Shown here: positions 38,221 to 48,661 of the stretch, piece by piece
How positions within the stretch are numbered: the stretch's first letter is position 1
Layout: each line of letters opens with the position of its first letter
Assembly (NCBI GenBank): GCA_025618425.1
Contig: CM046846.1
Span: 34,172,038 to 34,236,037, forward strand
Source of the DNA: Heliocidaris tuberculata
Lineage: Eukaryota; Echinodermata; Echinoidea; Camarodonta; Echinometridae
DNA length: 64,000 bases
Direction: 5' to 3'
Program-made: the position numbers and the translations under genes
The notes under the pieces: generated by a model
What the model was told of the DNA's origin: nothing
Seen by the model: only the letters and a program-made list of their open reading frames with translations
The model's database searches: none

Positions 38221-39705
38221 TCAATGTCTACTGTGCGGATAAGACCTTAATCGGTATACTGTTTTGAGCCCAGATTTCACTTTAAAACAGCAAGACCCCG
38301 ACAAAAAGTTTCGGCATGTGACATATATGAGAGTGAAGAGCAACTATTCAGCTTTAATCTCATATAGGTCATTATTTAGTTAAAATGTCATACGATAGTT
38401 TTAAAAGGTTTCTAAATTAAAAACGAATTCTGTACATTTCCACTACATTGTGCGGTTAAGACCTCCGGTTCGCTGTTTTGAGCCTTGATTTCACTTTAAA
38501 ACAGCAAGACCCAGACAAAAAGTTTCGGCATGTGACATATATGAGAGTGAAGAGCAACTATTCAGCTTTTATTTCATATAGGTCATTATTTAGTTAAAAT
38601 GTCATACGATAGTTTTAAAAGGCTTCTAAATTAATAACGAATTCTGTACATTTCCACTACATTGTGCGGTTAAGACCTCCGGTTCGCTGTTTTGAGCCTT
38701 GATTTCACTTTAAAACAGCAAGACCCCGACAAAAAGTTTCGGCATGTGACATATATGAGAGTGAAGAGCAACTATTCAGCTTTAACCTCATATAGGTCAT
38801 TATTTAGTTAAAATGTCATACGATAGTTTTAAAAGGCTTCTAAATTAATAACGAATTCTGTACATTTCCACTACATTGTGCGGTTAAGACCTCCGGTTCG
38901 CTGTTTTGAGCCTTGATTTCACTTTAAAACAGCAAGACCCCGACAAACAGTTTTGGCATGGGACCTATATGAGAGTAAAGAGCAACTATTCAGCTTTAAC
39001 CTCATATGAATCATTATTTAGTTAAAATGTCATACGGTGGTTTTAAAAGCCATGCAATTTAAAAACGCATTTCGTCCATTTCCGTGTGTAGTATGCGGAT
39101 AAGACCTCCGGTATGCTGTTTTGAGCCCTGATTTCAATTTAAAACAGTAAGATCCAGACAAAAAGTTTCGGCATGTGACATATATGAGAGTAAAGAGCAA
39201 CTATTCAGCTTTAATCTCATATAAGTCATGATTTAGTTAAAATGTCATACGATAGTTTTAAAAGCCATGAAAGTTAAAAACGCATTTCGTCCATTTCCGT
39301 GTGTAGTATGCGGATAAGACCTCCGGTATGCTGTTTTGAGCCCTGATTTCAATTTAAAACAGTAAGACCCAGACAAAAAGTTTCGGCATGTGACCTATAT
39401 GAGAGTAAAGAGCAACTATTCAGCTTTAAACTCATATAGGTCATGATTATTTAGTTAAAATGTCATACGATAGTATTAAAAGCCTTGAAAGTTAAAAATG
39501 CATTTTGTACATTTCCGTGTGTAGTATGCGGATAAGATCTCCGGTATGTTGTTTTGCGCCCTAATTTCACTTTAAAACAGTAAGACCCAGACAAAAAGTT
39601 TCGACTTGTGACCTATATGAGAGTAAAGAGCAACTATTCAGCTTTAATTTCATATAAATCATTATTTAGTTAAAATGTCATACGATAGTTTTAAAGGCCC
39701 TAAAA
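38221..39705 (-). repeat. Right-arm satellite array of copy 2, about 7 units, reversed
   Basis: Units carry ATGTCATACGATAG near 38385, 38600, 38816, 39245, 39465 and 39676 (ATGTCATACGGTGG at 39030). Three neighbouring units share CACTACATTGTGCGGTTAAG, a local variant indicating recent unit duplication. Confidence 0.93.
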
Positions 39706-40059
39706 TTAAAACAATCTGCGTACATTTTTTTGGGTGTATCAATTAAAAAGTAATCTTAACTTAAAAAGTCAAATCGAAATTTGTCAACCCTGAAATTATA
39801 TCAGAATAAAGAAAAATTATTCTGCTATAATATCACACACATTACTTTTACATTAGAGTGTCGAGTATTAATTTTTTATCTCACTTTTACTATTTTTATC
39901 ACCCATCTTACACTCTCATTTTGCGTTGGAACATTTGAAGACACCATAGCGCCATATCCTATTGTTTTCCGCGCTAGCAGACGCCGGAAGTCTTATTGGT
40001 CGCGGACCGGAAGTCTTATTGGTCTCTAAAAGTAGCCCAATCCGGAATTGTTGTGGGGG

Positions 40060-42210
40060 AAACAAGATGGCGCTAGCGAGCTGCCGGTTGCGTCCACAGA
40101 ACTCCTAAAGACGTAGAAGGCTCATACTCATTCCCAATGCACAGATCGCGGTACAGCCGTCAAACCCGCTGGAGGATTCGCTCGAGTGCACACGCCGCCA
40201 TATTGCTTAGTCCTCGATCTTTTCAATTAGCCCACCAGACCGTGTGCTTCTCAATGCCTATTTATATTATATCGGATCTTCTCTATCAAAATAAATGGTC
40301 TTGTGCCTTCTTCACTTAAAATTTTGAAGTTGGCTTTTCCACTGAAGTTCAGTTGCTTTTCATACAAAGTAACGTCAACTAATATCATGTACATTTTTTT
40401 TTTTGGAGGGGGAAGAGGTTGGTTCTCTTTCAATTAAGACACAAAGGTTAAATTTTTATTCTCTCAAGTTCAAGATAATATTAAACAGTTTTTTTTTCTA
40501 TCAATATAATTTTTAGTTCTCTTTCAAGAAGGCAACCTGAGTTCATTTGTTCACTTTTGCTTTACACCCCCCCCCCTCGGAAAAAAAACAAACAAACAAA
40601 AGCAAAATACCTTTTCATGTAGGCCTACACGTTAAAAAAATATATATACTTCCTCTTTTGTATCATGTAGATGACTTGCATAACGTTATACTTTTTGTAG
40701 TGTCATCTGGTATAAAAGGCCTACAAATTTGTTTTGATTTAAGGGTTTGTTCAACATGCTTCTGCCATGTTTCCTTTTATCTTTGATGATAATCGTTATA
40801 TAAGTCAGGACTTTATCGAGTAAAGCATAATCATCATAGAACCTCAACTTCTATATTTTGGGGACTGCCGGTGATTTTGAATACAAGTACAGCACTTGTG
40901 CAATAAATTGTGATTCAGTGTTTTATATGTACAATAAGAAATATTGCTGCAAATTTCACGTGTTAAATACCATTTTAGCGAAGAATTAGTCGAAAAATCA
41001 ACTTTTGAATACAAGTACAGCACTTGTGCAATAAATTGTGATTCAGTGTTTTATATGTACAATAAGAAATATTGCTGCAAATTTCACGTGTTAAATACCA
41101 TTTTAGCAAAGAATTAGTCGAAAAATCAACTTAAGGCAATTTCAGTAACCATGTCCATTGCCTATTGAAATAAGCGAACATTACAATGACGTATTACGTA
41201 ATCCGAACAGGGTATTGAAATTGCCCTAAAGTTGATTTTTCGAAATCCTTTGCTGTCGAGTTCTTTGCATCAAATTAGAACTGTACTGACTTGTTTGCAG
41301 TTAATTCATGGCTCTCGAATTTGATCGGCTGAGCAAAGATAAGTGATTAAATCTTGCTTCCAATTTGGCAGTTGTGACAAGCGCTTCGTTGGGCTTGATG
41401 TATTTCATTAGTGTTCTTATTTAGAGTGGGAATCTATATCCTACCAACCTTCAACAAAACACAGATGTCTGGATCATAACAATGATCTGTAAAAACAAGA
41501 ATTTTCTTGAGGGCTATATGTATATTGCAACGTACTGAAATGAGCACACCTCGTATCAAACTCTTACAAGTAAGACTTGCATAGTCACGAGATGAATACA
41601 ATAATATAAATTTCCGCTTTCATGGTTCTCATGGCCAAAGCCATGAGAACGGCGATGGCAAGTTAAGCAAATGGCCATAAAATCTGATTTTCTTGTCATT
41701 TCAGTCACCAAAATTGTTTGATATGGTAAATAAATGTAGTACAGAAAAAAAATTATCAAAATGAGCAACAAGAGAGGATGATGACTGCACTTCTGTAATA
41801 AGCATGAAAATGCCAGAAGCAACATTTGATAACACTCCTGGCAATTTATTTCAAGTATTACAAGAGAAATTTCCCTCTCTTTTTTTTTCTTGGTTCATTT
41901 CAATACTAGCATTAACAAAATCGAGCAATTTCAGTAAGATTTTATATCACCATAGTGTTATATTCCAACGATCAAACATTTTATACTGAATGTCGTTGAC
42001 GCGACGAATTCCATGAATCTGGAGAGCGAAGGACTAACCAAGATGGCGGATATCACGTGATCACGTACGAGCGATGGCTACAATTTCGCACCCGCACGAG
42101 CCTTCTACGTCTTTAGGAGTTCTGTGGTTGCGTCATATTATGCTGCCTATGGCCAATCAGCGTGCAGCGAGCGATCGAGCCCATTCCAGTCACAGAGTTC
42201 AGTGGACAAG
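40060..42210. mobile_element. 2-kb inverted-repeat element
   Basis: A perfect 30-bp inverted repeat (40094-40123 and 42098-42127, containing ACTCCTAAAGACGTAGAAGG) plus a second, imperfect pair (40194-40220 and 42030-42055, CCGCCATATTGCTTAGTCCT) define the arms. The spacer is AT-rich with no gene. Sequence near 42160-42205 (GACTGGAATGGGC in reverse) recurs at 18370-18400. Precise ends not determined. Confidence 0.65.
40876..41131. repeat. Tandem duplication, two units of 128 bp
   Basis: GAATACAAGTACAGCACTTG starts at 40879 and again at 41007, and the two units are nearly identical through GAAAAATCAACTT. Confidence 0.95.
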
Positions 42211-42235
42211 ATGAAGTCCGAGTTGTGACTTAAAA

Positions 42236-42823
42236 AGGGAAATCCAACCTTAATAGCAAGTTGCTTTGAAAGAAAGAGGAAAATTCAGAGAAGCAGATTG
42301 GTGAAAGTTTGAACGAAATCGGACAAGCAATAAGAAAGTTATGAATTTTTGAAAGTTGTAATCACTATGCATATGGGAATTTCAAGTGGCCAAATAGGTA
42401 ATGCCACTGTGATGTAGCTGTGGACAATTCCCCCATTCGCTCTAACACACAAAATGACTAAAATGTCACTTTTTTTTTTCTTCAAATGCATTACTCAGTA
42501 GGATCTTTTCGTTCATGAGGACCTATAACAATATGCTATCTCCAATATATTTTGAGTACTGCCCCGAGGGTAAAAGCGCCTCGAAGAAAACCGAAAATTA
42601 ATGATATTTTTGTGTACGACAAATGGGAGGGTTGTCCACGAAAATGTCACAATTGACTCACCAAATTGCCATTTTGAGATTCGCATAGATGTAGTGATCT
42701 CATTTTTCAAACATCCATAACTTTCTTAGTCCTTGTCCGATTTCTTTCAATCTTTCACCAACCTGTTTTTCTTATTTTTCTGCTTTCACACAAATCATCT
42801 TATTACCAAGGTTGGATTGCCCT
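42236..42823. mobile_element. TTAA-flanked MITE (588 bp), reversed relative of 30229-30812
   Basis: Begins AGGGAAATCCAACCTT and ends AAGGTTGGATTGCCCT. TTAA lies at 42230-42233 (two extra A residues follow) and at 42824-42827. The interior matches the 30229 copy in reverse complement almost throughout. Confidence 0.88.
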
Positions 42824-43144
42824 TTAATTAAATACCTTCAGAAATATAATCACTGCATCAAGATATGATCTGTTGGAGTCTCTAGTATATTTCAACTACC
42901 ACTTATTTTACATTAACTTTTTTCCCCTCATTTTTAACACATGCGGCAAAGGAGAAGTAGTTACCAATGTGCGTGCTGAATGCCACCATCCGAAAGACGC
43001 CAGTCAGAGTAGGTTTGCAGACGAAGACAGATCGAGAGCTGAGACGAACTCCCTGATCAAGTCTGCTTTAAAGACACACAGTAGTCTGTTTCCATGACTG
43101 TGCATTGTGTAGTAATTCGCTGGGACTGTATTTGGTTAAATGGG

Positions 43145-43430
43145 GTAACCTCGCTAGTCATAAGGACCGCTATTCATAAGGACCACTTATTCATAAGGAC
43201 CGCTATACATAACGCGTGACTAAATGAATAGCGATTTTGTACGAATAGTGGGTCCTTCTCTATAGCGAGCAAACCATAGACAAATTACCTCGCTATTCAT
43301 AAGGACATCCATTCATAAGGACCATTATTCATAACTACTCATAAGGATCGCTATTCATAACGCGTGTTAGATGAATAGCGGTTTTCTATGAATAGCAGTT
43401 CTTATGAATAGCGAGCGGACCCCGGTTAAA
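43145..43430. repeat. Palindromic GAATAGCGGTCCTTATGA repeat cluster
   Basis: Nine or so copies of CATAAGGACC(G/A)CTATTCAT or its complement are packed into 290 bases, beginning ACCTCGCTAGTCATAAGGAC and ending TTATGAATAGCGAGCGGACC. The two ends are inverted. Interspersed relatives lie at 7755 and 50217. Confidence 0.85.
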
Positions 43431-44769
43431 TTACCAATAAATGTGTTTACATGTCTCCCTGGCAGCGAAAATAAATGAGACTAAATGAACTTATTGCCAT
43501 GGACTGGTTTTGGTTAAAAATGATACCACGTGCCCCTTCCCCGAAACAAAAGAAAGAAACGATGGAGTCAGAGAGAGGGAGATAGAGAGAGGGAATCATG
43601 AGATGCTGATCAAGAATGTCCACATAATTTTATTTAGAATTTTAAAAAACGCTGATGAGCGGTAATTTTACGAGGCTTTTGACGACCACAATCTCTTTTC
43701 GTGGAATATCTTCTAGCTATATGTAATGGAATTTATCAGTACGTGTTACAGAAGGTAGGATTATGTGATATTAATCGCTTAACTGAAGAGGTGATGTGAG
43801 GTGGCTGGGTTTATGTTGGTTCTGTTCCGCTTCGCAGACGAGGTAAATGCCATGAAGACGGCATAAGAGTGTATAGTCCAGGGGCAGAGATTTTGTCGTG
43901 AACTAGAGACTTCACATGCCAGGAAGCTTAGCGACTAATTATAAGCGGGGTCTGTGAGGGTGCAACCACCCCTCCCCCTCCCCTATCCCCCAATGAAACA
44001 TGTGCATTTTGCTTTCTTTCTTCTTTTTTTTTGTTTCATTCTGTAGTTTGGTATTTTTCATTTTGTAGTTTCGAACTTTCTATTACAGCACTTTGGAAGA
44101 AGAAGAAAAAAAAAAACAAAAACAAAAACAAAAACAAAAACAAAAACAAAAAAAACAAAACAGACAAATCAAACATGTCAAAGTCTGGTTCTAATACCCA
44201 TATCTTTTCTCTTTTCTCTTAGTGGGTTGAGCCATTGTCAAATAATAATTTGATAACCTACCCTGCATTTTGTAGGATTGGGGATCGCATTCTCTAGCTC
44301 TTTTAACCCTAAAAAGACTGGGCTATTTTGGAGGTATTGAGGACTGGGGGCCATGATGCCCCCCCCCCCCCCCTTGATATCTCAGCTGCGACATGACCGA
44401 TCGCCGCGAAACTTTGCACAGACTTCGAGAATCATGTAAAGAACACAAATCCATTGTTATTTTTATGTAAATCTTTATTTTCTAAATCTAATATAATTTA
44501 TGCAAATTATATGCGTAAATACACATTTTTTTGGTGATATCAAGTAATGAAAGGCCCTGGAGATAAAAATTTCTATGCAAGAAGCTCTTTATAAATATTA
44601 AAAACATTATTATGAAAGAAAAAAGATTGAAAGTGATTTCAATTCTTATGAATTCTATTGTTTTACGAATTTCTTAGGTATTTCTTTGTTTTTCAACTTT
44701 AACTTTTTCATGGTTTTTTAAAGTTTGCTGTTTCAAGGTGTTATCTGAACCACTATTCAGTTAGTATAG
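43431..44769. other. Intergenic, no gene seen
   Basis: Contains a GA-rich patch (43566-43596), an (AAAAAC)n tract (44107-44160) and the TTTTAACCCTAAAAAGACTG / CATGATGCCC(C)n repeat at 44303-44375 shared with 17920. Confidence 0.6.
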
Positions 44770-44801
44770 ATGATTATAACAGCTCAAATACAAAATTATA
44801 G

Positions 44802-45046
44802 GTGATATCTAAACATGACTTAGATCTTATGATGATCACTGAAACATGGCTTCGTAAGGGCGATTCGGCAATCATTAATGAGTGTACACCCCCTGGCAAC
44901 ACTCTTCTCAGTATACCTATATTAACTGACCATCATGGAGGAATTGCTGCTTTGTTTAAGTCAAATTTGAATTTGAATTCGCATCACGTGGCTAAAGATT
45001 AATGAAGTTCAAAACTTTTGAACATGCACATGTGGTATATGGACAT
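44802..45046 (+). pseudogene. LINE E endonuclease N-terminal part
   Basis: Reads ISKHDLDLMMITETWLRKGD, the TETWL block of APE-type LINE endonucleases, then HHGGIAALFKSNLN. After a frame slip it reads KFKTFEHAHVVYGHI up to the inserted transposon. The expected N-terminal NARS-like start is degraded and contains a stop. Confidence 0.75.
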
Positions 45047-45055
45047 ATAGCTGGC

Positions 45056-45749
45056 CAGGATTTTTCAATGGGGGGGGGGGGGGGGGGGTAGACGTGAAGG
45101 ATCCAACCGCGTAGCCAAGTTTTCATTTTAGGGGGCGGTTGTGAGCACGCAAAGCGTGCTCCCCGGGGGGGGGGGGGGGTGGATGCGGGGAGGAGGGGGG
45201 TAGTTTCTCCCCTCCCGCGCGAAGCGTGAAAGCTCCGACGTTTTAGCAAATTTGAGAGAAAGATAACGGACCGTAAGTAGCCCCTTCTTTTAGGCGGAAA
45301 GTTAGTTCGACGACTGGACTGCTTTTCAATTATTTGGACGCAATACTGCACTGTATGTAACAGGGGTGGGTGCAGGGAGGGGGAGTTTCCCCCTTCCCGC
45401 GGGAAGCGCGAAGGCTTTGACGTTTTAGCAAATTTGAGAGAAAGATAACCGTGCTCATAGCAAACAATTTTTTAGGCGGAAAGTTATAGTTCGACGCCCT
45501 TACTGCTTTTCAATTATTTTGACGCAATATTGCACTGTATGTAACAGGGGTGGGTGCAGGGAGGGGCGGTTATTTCCCCCTTCCCGCGCGAAGCGCGAAA
45601 ATTTGACGTTTTAGTAAATTTTGAAAGAAGTAGTGCCTTTTTGGGCTGCTTTTTTTCTCTCACTTCCCCCGCTTTTTCGCTCTCGCCTTTTTTTAAAGGG
45701 GCTGAATAGGGGCGCCATGGCCCTCTTGTGCCCCCTGTCTACGCCAGTG
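45056..45749 (-). mobile_element. Tandem-repeat-bearing DNA transposon inside LINE E, 9-bp duplication
   Basis: ATAGCTGGC at 45047-45055 and 45750-45758 flanks the insert. Joining across one copy restores the LINE frame (HIAGNTHIFII). The interior is about three units of 180-190 bp (GACGTTTTAGCAAATTTGAG, then TAGGCGGAAAGTTA, then GCACTGTATGTAACAGGGGT). The right end reads CTACGCCAGTG; the matching left terminus seems shortened to CCAGGATTTTTC. A related partial copy lies at 19560-19912. A duplication of 8-9 bp fits hAT- or Mutator-type integration; no transposase is present. Confidence 0.8.
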
Positions 45750-45759
45750 ATAGCTGGCA

Positions 45760-46818
45760 ATACTCATATCTTTATCATCTAAATACCTCCACCCTCGGCT
45801 TCAAACCGCCTACGTATCAGTGATTTTCTGGCAGAATTTGAAACTCTGGTAAACGAGATCTCATTGTTATGGACATGTTGGAGATTTCAATCTGCACATC
45901 GATGAGCCATCCAGGTCTGAAGTTAGACAGTTTTTGTCGATTATCGAAACTAGAAGTATGGTACAACAGGTTCATGGTGAAACCCATAAGTTAGGCCACA
46001 CCCCAGATCTTGTCATATCCAGGAATCGCATGAATTCTTATCGTTCTGTGCTACATGATGACTACAACGATGGTTCGTTGGATTGCCAGATAAGAGACAT
46101 CACCATACATGAGAATTTTCTCTCAGATCACCACTGTGCACGATTTTTGTACAGCCTTCCAGAGACTCCTGTAGTAAAGAAGGTTCGGCGAAACGTTCGA
46201 AGTTTTAAGGATATTGAGCCTGAAAGCTATTTATCGATGCTGCGCAGTATCCTAATGACACTCCCAGACAGTTGTGATGCCAATACGATTCTACAAGCCT
46301 ACACTTCTGCTGCAGTGAGTGAATGCCTTGATAACCATCTACCTATGAAGTATACATAATACGTAATCAATTGTTTATTGAAGATATTCTTTCTGCACGT
46401 AGATCCAGACGACGGGCTGAAAGGAAGCGGAAAAAGCATCGGTCTGATGCAAACAGCAAACTGTTTGCTGATGCTAACAAATGCGTTCATGATGCTGTAG
46501 TGCAGGCAAAGAGGTCGTTCCTGGAAGACAAACCTGATACTAAAACTGTCTTTGACACTCTAAACATTCCTTTGAACAAGGACAGGAAGCCACTTCCCAG
46601 CGAGGAGAGTTTTACATCATTGATCACTAGGTTTAAAAACTTCTTTGTCGAGAAAATTGTCAAAATTCATGAGAGTCTTGACAATGTTAACCACTCCGAA
46701 CTAGAACACTGCCTTATGGGTAATAGAGAAAGCTCTTTTTCTGCCTTTGAAGTTGTCTCTGAAGAAAATTTGAAGAAGATCATCATAAAAATGTCTAACT
46801 CCTCTTGCTCACTAAACC
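45760..46818 (+). pseudogene. LINE E endonuclease C-terminal part and linker
   Basis: Frames give RISDFLAEFETLVNEI, then HVGDFNLHIDEP (the GDFN endonuclease motif), then GHTPDLVISRN and SDHHCARFLY (the catalytic SDH motif). The linker follows with RRAERKRKKHRSDAN and the pre-RT FFVEKIVKI and KIIIKMSNSSCSLNPI. There is a stop at 46359 and a further start at 46371. Typical order EN, linker, RT, with the RT missing. Confidence 0.78.
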
Positions 46819-46819
46819 C

Positions 46820-47390
46820 TATAGTAACCCCAAATTAGCCATATTTTTGACCAATCTGTGAAAAAAAAATTGAAAACAAATTTCAACTGATTTAAGTAGA
46901 TATGGGTATCAACATTAACGAAAAAAAAGTTAGGTGGGATAGGGAGTGGGGAAAGTGCTTTTTCTAGAAGTCAAAGGTCACTGACCTTTGCTGAAACATG
47001 AAAATTGTATCTCAAGTATAAAATATGGTATATGTGGTCAATCTTGGTGTCAAAATGCTCAGAATTGTAAAAATAAGTACACACAAAATAAAATTTGCCT
47101 CTGATGACCATGTCGTGACATCTCAATTGAGGTCAAAGGTCAAAAACAAAACATGTCACTTAAAATCACCCCAAATAAGTCCTATTTGTCACCGATCCGT
47201 GGAAAAAATATGAAAATATACCATATTTTATACTTGAGATACAATTTTCATGTTTCCAGCAAAGGTCAGTGACCTTTGACCTCTAGAAAAAAGCACTTTC
47301 CCCACCCCCTATCCCACCCAACTTTTTTTTCGTTAATGTTGATACCCATATCTACTTAAATCAGTTGAAATTTGCTTTCATAAAATTTTA
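46820..47390. mobile_element. Foldback element truncating LINE E
   Basis: Two arms of about 165 bp, 46871-47035 and 47213-47378, are almost perfect reverse complements (for example ATATGGGTATCAACATTAAC and TTGTATCTCAAGTATAAAAT). A sub-block (CCCCAAATAAG, then GAAAAAATATGAAAATA) at 47164-47225 also resembles 46827-46880 in direct orientation. No coding capacity. Outer limits uncertain. Confidence 0.8.
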
Positions 47391-47880
47391 TCTTCACAGA
47401 CTAGTGCCAAATGGCTGTACAATTCCGAGAAGTCACGTGAAAACATCTGAGCTTGTTTTCTACACTTTGTTTATGATACCATGCTTTATTAGGCCTAAAT
47501 TTTGCATTAACTGTGCATTAAAGAGGCGGGGATGTATTGCCCATTTGTACCAATGGAAAACATGTTACTAATGGACATGGGTGAGAGGTTTTGATATATA
47601 AAATCGGAAATATCGGGACATTCAAATTATATCTTTGGCATTTTATCTGCATTTGATAGGAATTCTCACTACAATAACAGTCTTTTTATATTAATTTTAT
47701 CAGTTTTATCAATTACAAGAAATGATTTCTTCCTTGAAAATTAGGGGGGATTTTTTTTAAACGTGTCTACTCAAAAAGGTGGGGGGGGGGGGGGGGGAAT
47801 GCAGCCTCCCCAGCCCCCCCCCCCCGCTTCCGCGGCCCATGCAGAGTACAAAATTACTTAGTTGAGGTAAAGCATCTGTG
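47391..47880. other. Spacer, no gene seen
   Basis: AT-rich, ending in G and C runs at 47781-47825 with GCTTCCGCGGCCCATG, the GC-rich edge also found in the foldback cores. Confidence 0.55.
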
Positions 47881-47883
47881 AAA

Positions 47884-48380
47884 TTAACTTTGTGGGTTGA
47901 GATGGTTATTTAACGCTTTTGAAAACATGCTAAGAGTTTTCATATTGACTACATACTTCGGAGGTTTGTTCCAATCATTTATGGTTTTAGGATAAAATGA
48001 GTTCACATAATAATCTGTTCTTGCGAAGGGTACATGCATCTTTAAGTTATGATCGTTTCTCCCAATTCTGTTTGCAGGTGTGCACCTGTTTTTATGTCCT
48101 ATATCTATTAAACCATTAACAAGCTTATAATAAAACACAAGTCGGATTTACTTTCGTCTATTCTCTATTCATACTTAACTTTTGTAATAACATATCATAA
48201 CTAGTACTTCAGTCTTTGCACATCATTCTTAAATAGCGTTTTTGAATTATGTTGTTTTTGTGAATTTCTATGTGGATCCCATGCAATACGACAATAATCC
48301 AAACGTGAGCGTACTAAAGATTCATAAAGATTTGTTAAAATAGATTTTGGACAGTCAACAAAGTTCCTCCGTATAATACC
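47884..48380 (-). pseudogene. LINE D C-terminal region
   Basis: Minus-strand reading begins VGIIRRNFVDCPKSI and SLVRSRLDYCRIVWDPHR (the conserved SRLDYC block), loses frame, then resumes as MFYYKLVNGLIDI, RIGRNDHNLKMHVP, RTDYYVNSFYPKTINDWN and ends FSKALNNHLNPQS. These are the post-RT landmarks of CR1/Jockey LINEs. Confidence 0.8.
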
Positions 48381-48385
48381 AACAA

Positions 48386-48656
48386 CCGGTGTGTTGGCTC
48401 AGTCAGTAGAGCGTCCGCCTCACAACCGGGAGGTCGTGGGTTCGAACCCCGGCCGCGTCATACCAAAAGACGTTAAAAGATGGGAGTTGCTGCTACCTTG
48501 TTTGGCGTTCAACAATAAGGGATAGAGCAACGTCGATCTGGCGCTGCTCAGTGGCTGCCGGGCTCACGATCAATTGGGCAAAAAGAATTTCCATTTCGGT
48601 TTAACTTAATAAAATTTGGAGTGGACTTTAAAAGATTATTATTATTATTATTATTA
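48386..48656 (+). mobile_element. tRNA-derived SINE (family A), full head, (ATT)n tail
   Basis: A box TTGGCTCAGTCAGTAGAGC (about 48395-48413) and B box GGTTCGAACCC (48439-48449) are well preserved. A non-tRNA body and an (ATT)n tail follow. AACAA at 48381-48385 and 48657-48661 is the target duplication, and removing the SINE rejoins the host reading ...RLVGIIRR. Of the SINEs here it has the best internal promoter. The body differs from family B. Confidence 0.9.
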
Positions 48657-48661
48657 AACAA

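Larger units (their letters stand above)
31284..40038. mobile_element. Giant foldback element, copy 2 (about 8.8 kb)
   Basis: Same plan and orientation as copy 1: left end with GCGACCAATAAG twice and ATGGTGTC, forward satellite arm, shared core, reversed arm, right end with GCCGGAAGTCTTATTGGTCG. It differs by insertions absent from copy 1: a SINE (33345-33580), a T-rich block (33771-34287), an AGGCGCC element (36829-37092) and a TTAA element (37455-37751). Confidence 0.8.
44770..46818 (+). mobile_element. Broken LINE (LINE E), endonuclease half only
   Basis: LINE of the CR1/L2/Jockey superfamily, plus strand. It holds an AP-endonuclease-like region and the start of the linker to the reverse transcriptase, then stops abruptly at KMSNSSCSLNPI, where an inverted-repeat element begins. 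The RT half is absent. A 694-bp transposon at 45056-45749 splits the endonuclease. Several frameshifts make it non-functional. Confidence 0.78.

Noticed and set aside
48386..48460. Functional tRNA gene
   Set aside because: A and B boxes are present, but the sequence runs into a SINE body with a tail and target duplication; there is no closing acceptor stem.
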